39,962 nucleotides of DNA, taken from Archaeoglobaceae archaeon (lineage in GTDB: Archaea; Halobacteriota; Archaeoglobi; Archaeoglobales; Archaeoglobaceae). The stretch is taken from the NCBI GenBank assembly GCA_025059545.1, contig JANXDJ010000007.1, forward strand, positions 1 through 39,962, given 5' to 3'. Below the pieces are notes generated by a model. The model ran no database searches. It was not told the origin of the DNA and saw nothing but the letters and a program-made list of their open reading frames with translations. Shown piece after piece: positions 39,849 through 39,962 of this stretch (the stretch's first letter is position 1; each line of letters begins with the position of its first letter). A program made the position numbers and the translations under genes.

Positions 39849-39962
39849 TCACATGAGTCCTGCCTTTCTTAGAGCATCTTCGATTTTGGAGATTCTACTA
39901 TTCAATTCTTTCATGTTCGTCTCTAAGTAATCTCTGAAATCTGAACGAAGGAGTTCCAGCTT
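39849..39962 (-). CDS. C-terminal end of a coiled-coil protein, partial
   Basis: The last 37 codons of a minus-strand gene enter from the right edge. The visible sequence has heptad-like hydrophobic spacing (LETNMKELNSRISKIEDALRKAG) and ends Gly-Leu-Met before a TGA. It looks like the C-terminal coiled coil of a larger protein, possibly preceded by a functional domain outside the window. No function can be given. It lies 80 bp upstream of the PhoU/TrkA-C gene on the same strand. Confidence 0.6.
   Translation of the reverse strand, partial: KLELLRSDFRDYLETNMKELNSRISKIEDALRKAGLM

Noticed and set aside
1..39962. CRISPR array, tRNA genes, insertion sequences, prophage
   Set aside because: No regularly spaced repeats, no tRNA T-arm or anticodon-arm pattern in the gaps, and no transposase or phage genes were found by reading.

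Overview
The window looks like a chromosomal segment of a hyperthermophilic archaeon of the order Archaeoglobales (Archaeoglobus/Ferroglobus type); the species cannot be fixed from the sequence alone. The evidence is the archaeal gene set (S8e, S17e, TiaS, archaeal TYW1, Trm5, deoxyhypusine synthase, archaeal RNase P RNA), coenzymes of the methanogen-like C1 pathway (F420-dependent methylene-H4MPT dehydrogenase, MfnB for methanofuran), a very large set of beta-oxidation genes, and archaeal TATA boxes about 25 bp upstream of many start codons, which implies many leaderless mRNAs. Many genes overlap as ATGA or TGATG. Codon and base use look uniform. I see no insertion sequence, prophage, CRISPR array, tRNA or rRNA.

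Positions 1-8833 (minus strand) hold acyl-CoA and propionyl-CoA catabolism: enoyl-CoA hydratase; the methylmalonyl-CoA module (B12-binding mutase subunit, epimerase, carboxyltransferase, a 41-residue protein, biotin carrier, catalytic mutase subunit); then 3-hydroxyacyl-CoA dehydrogenase, a thiolase with a DUF35 partner, and an acyl-CoA dehydrogenase cut by the window edge. Positions 8943-22532 continue with two dehydrogenase/hydratase fusion proteins, a second acyl-CoA dehydrogenase, an acyl-CoA ligase, a thiolase with an HMG-CoA-synthase-like/DUF35 fusion, and a classical thiolase. Together these cover activation, dehydrogenation, hydration, oxidation and thiolysis of acyl-CoAs, and conversion of propionyl-CoA to succinyl-CoA. 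A small island (15756-21288) adds a membrane-anchored papain-like hydrolase, a bactofilin-like protein, a small unknown protein and a YchF-type GTPase.

Positions 22658-27764 encode a four-subunit group 3b (sulfhydrogenase-type) [NiFe] hydrogenase on the minus strand. It diverges from hypA and a MinD/Mrp-type HypB-like ATPase that supply nickel. mtd follows.

Positions 28857-39962 are mostly housekeeping: a candidate structured RNA, S8e, RNase P RNA, a CPBP membrane protein, S17e-dapA-membrane protein-dapB, a tRNA-anticodon-loop and RNA-processing group (tiaS, a translin/C3PO-like nuclease, taw1, with thiE and trm5), a box C/D guide RNA, deoxyhypusine synthase, mfnB and a duplicated PhoU/TrkA-C protein.

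The strongest unusual signals are these: (1) patchwork, nearly identical DNA blocks shared by two otherwise diverged acyl-CoA dehydrogenase genes, which indicates gene conversion; (2) an HMG-CoA-synthase-like domain that has lost all three catalytic residues and is fused to a DUF35 domain beside an intact thiolase; (3) a [NiFe]-hydrogenase large subunit that ends exactly at the His after its last Cys, so there is no maturation peptide to remove; (4) two non-coding RNA candidates, each with its own TATA box. No intergenic stretch exceeds 300 bases; the longest (28640-28921) is described.
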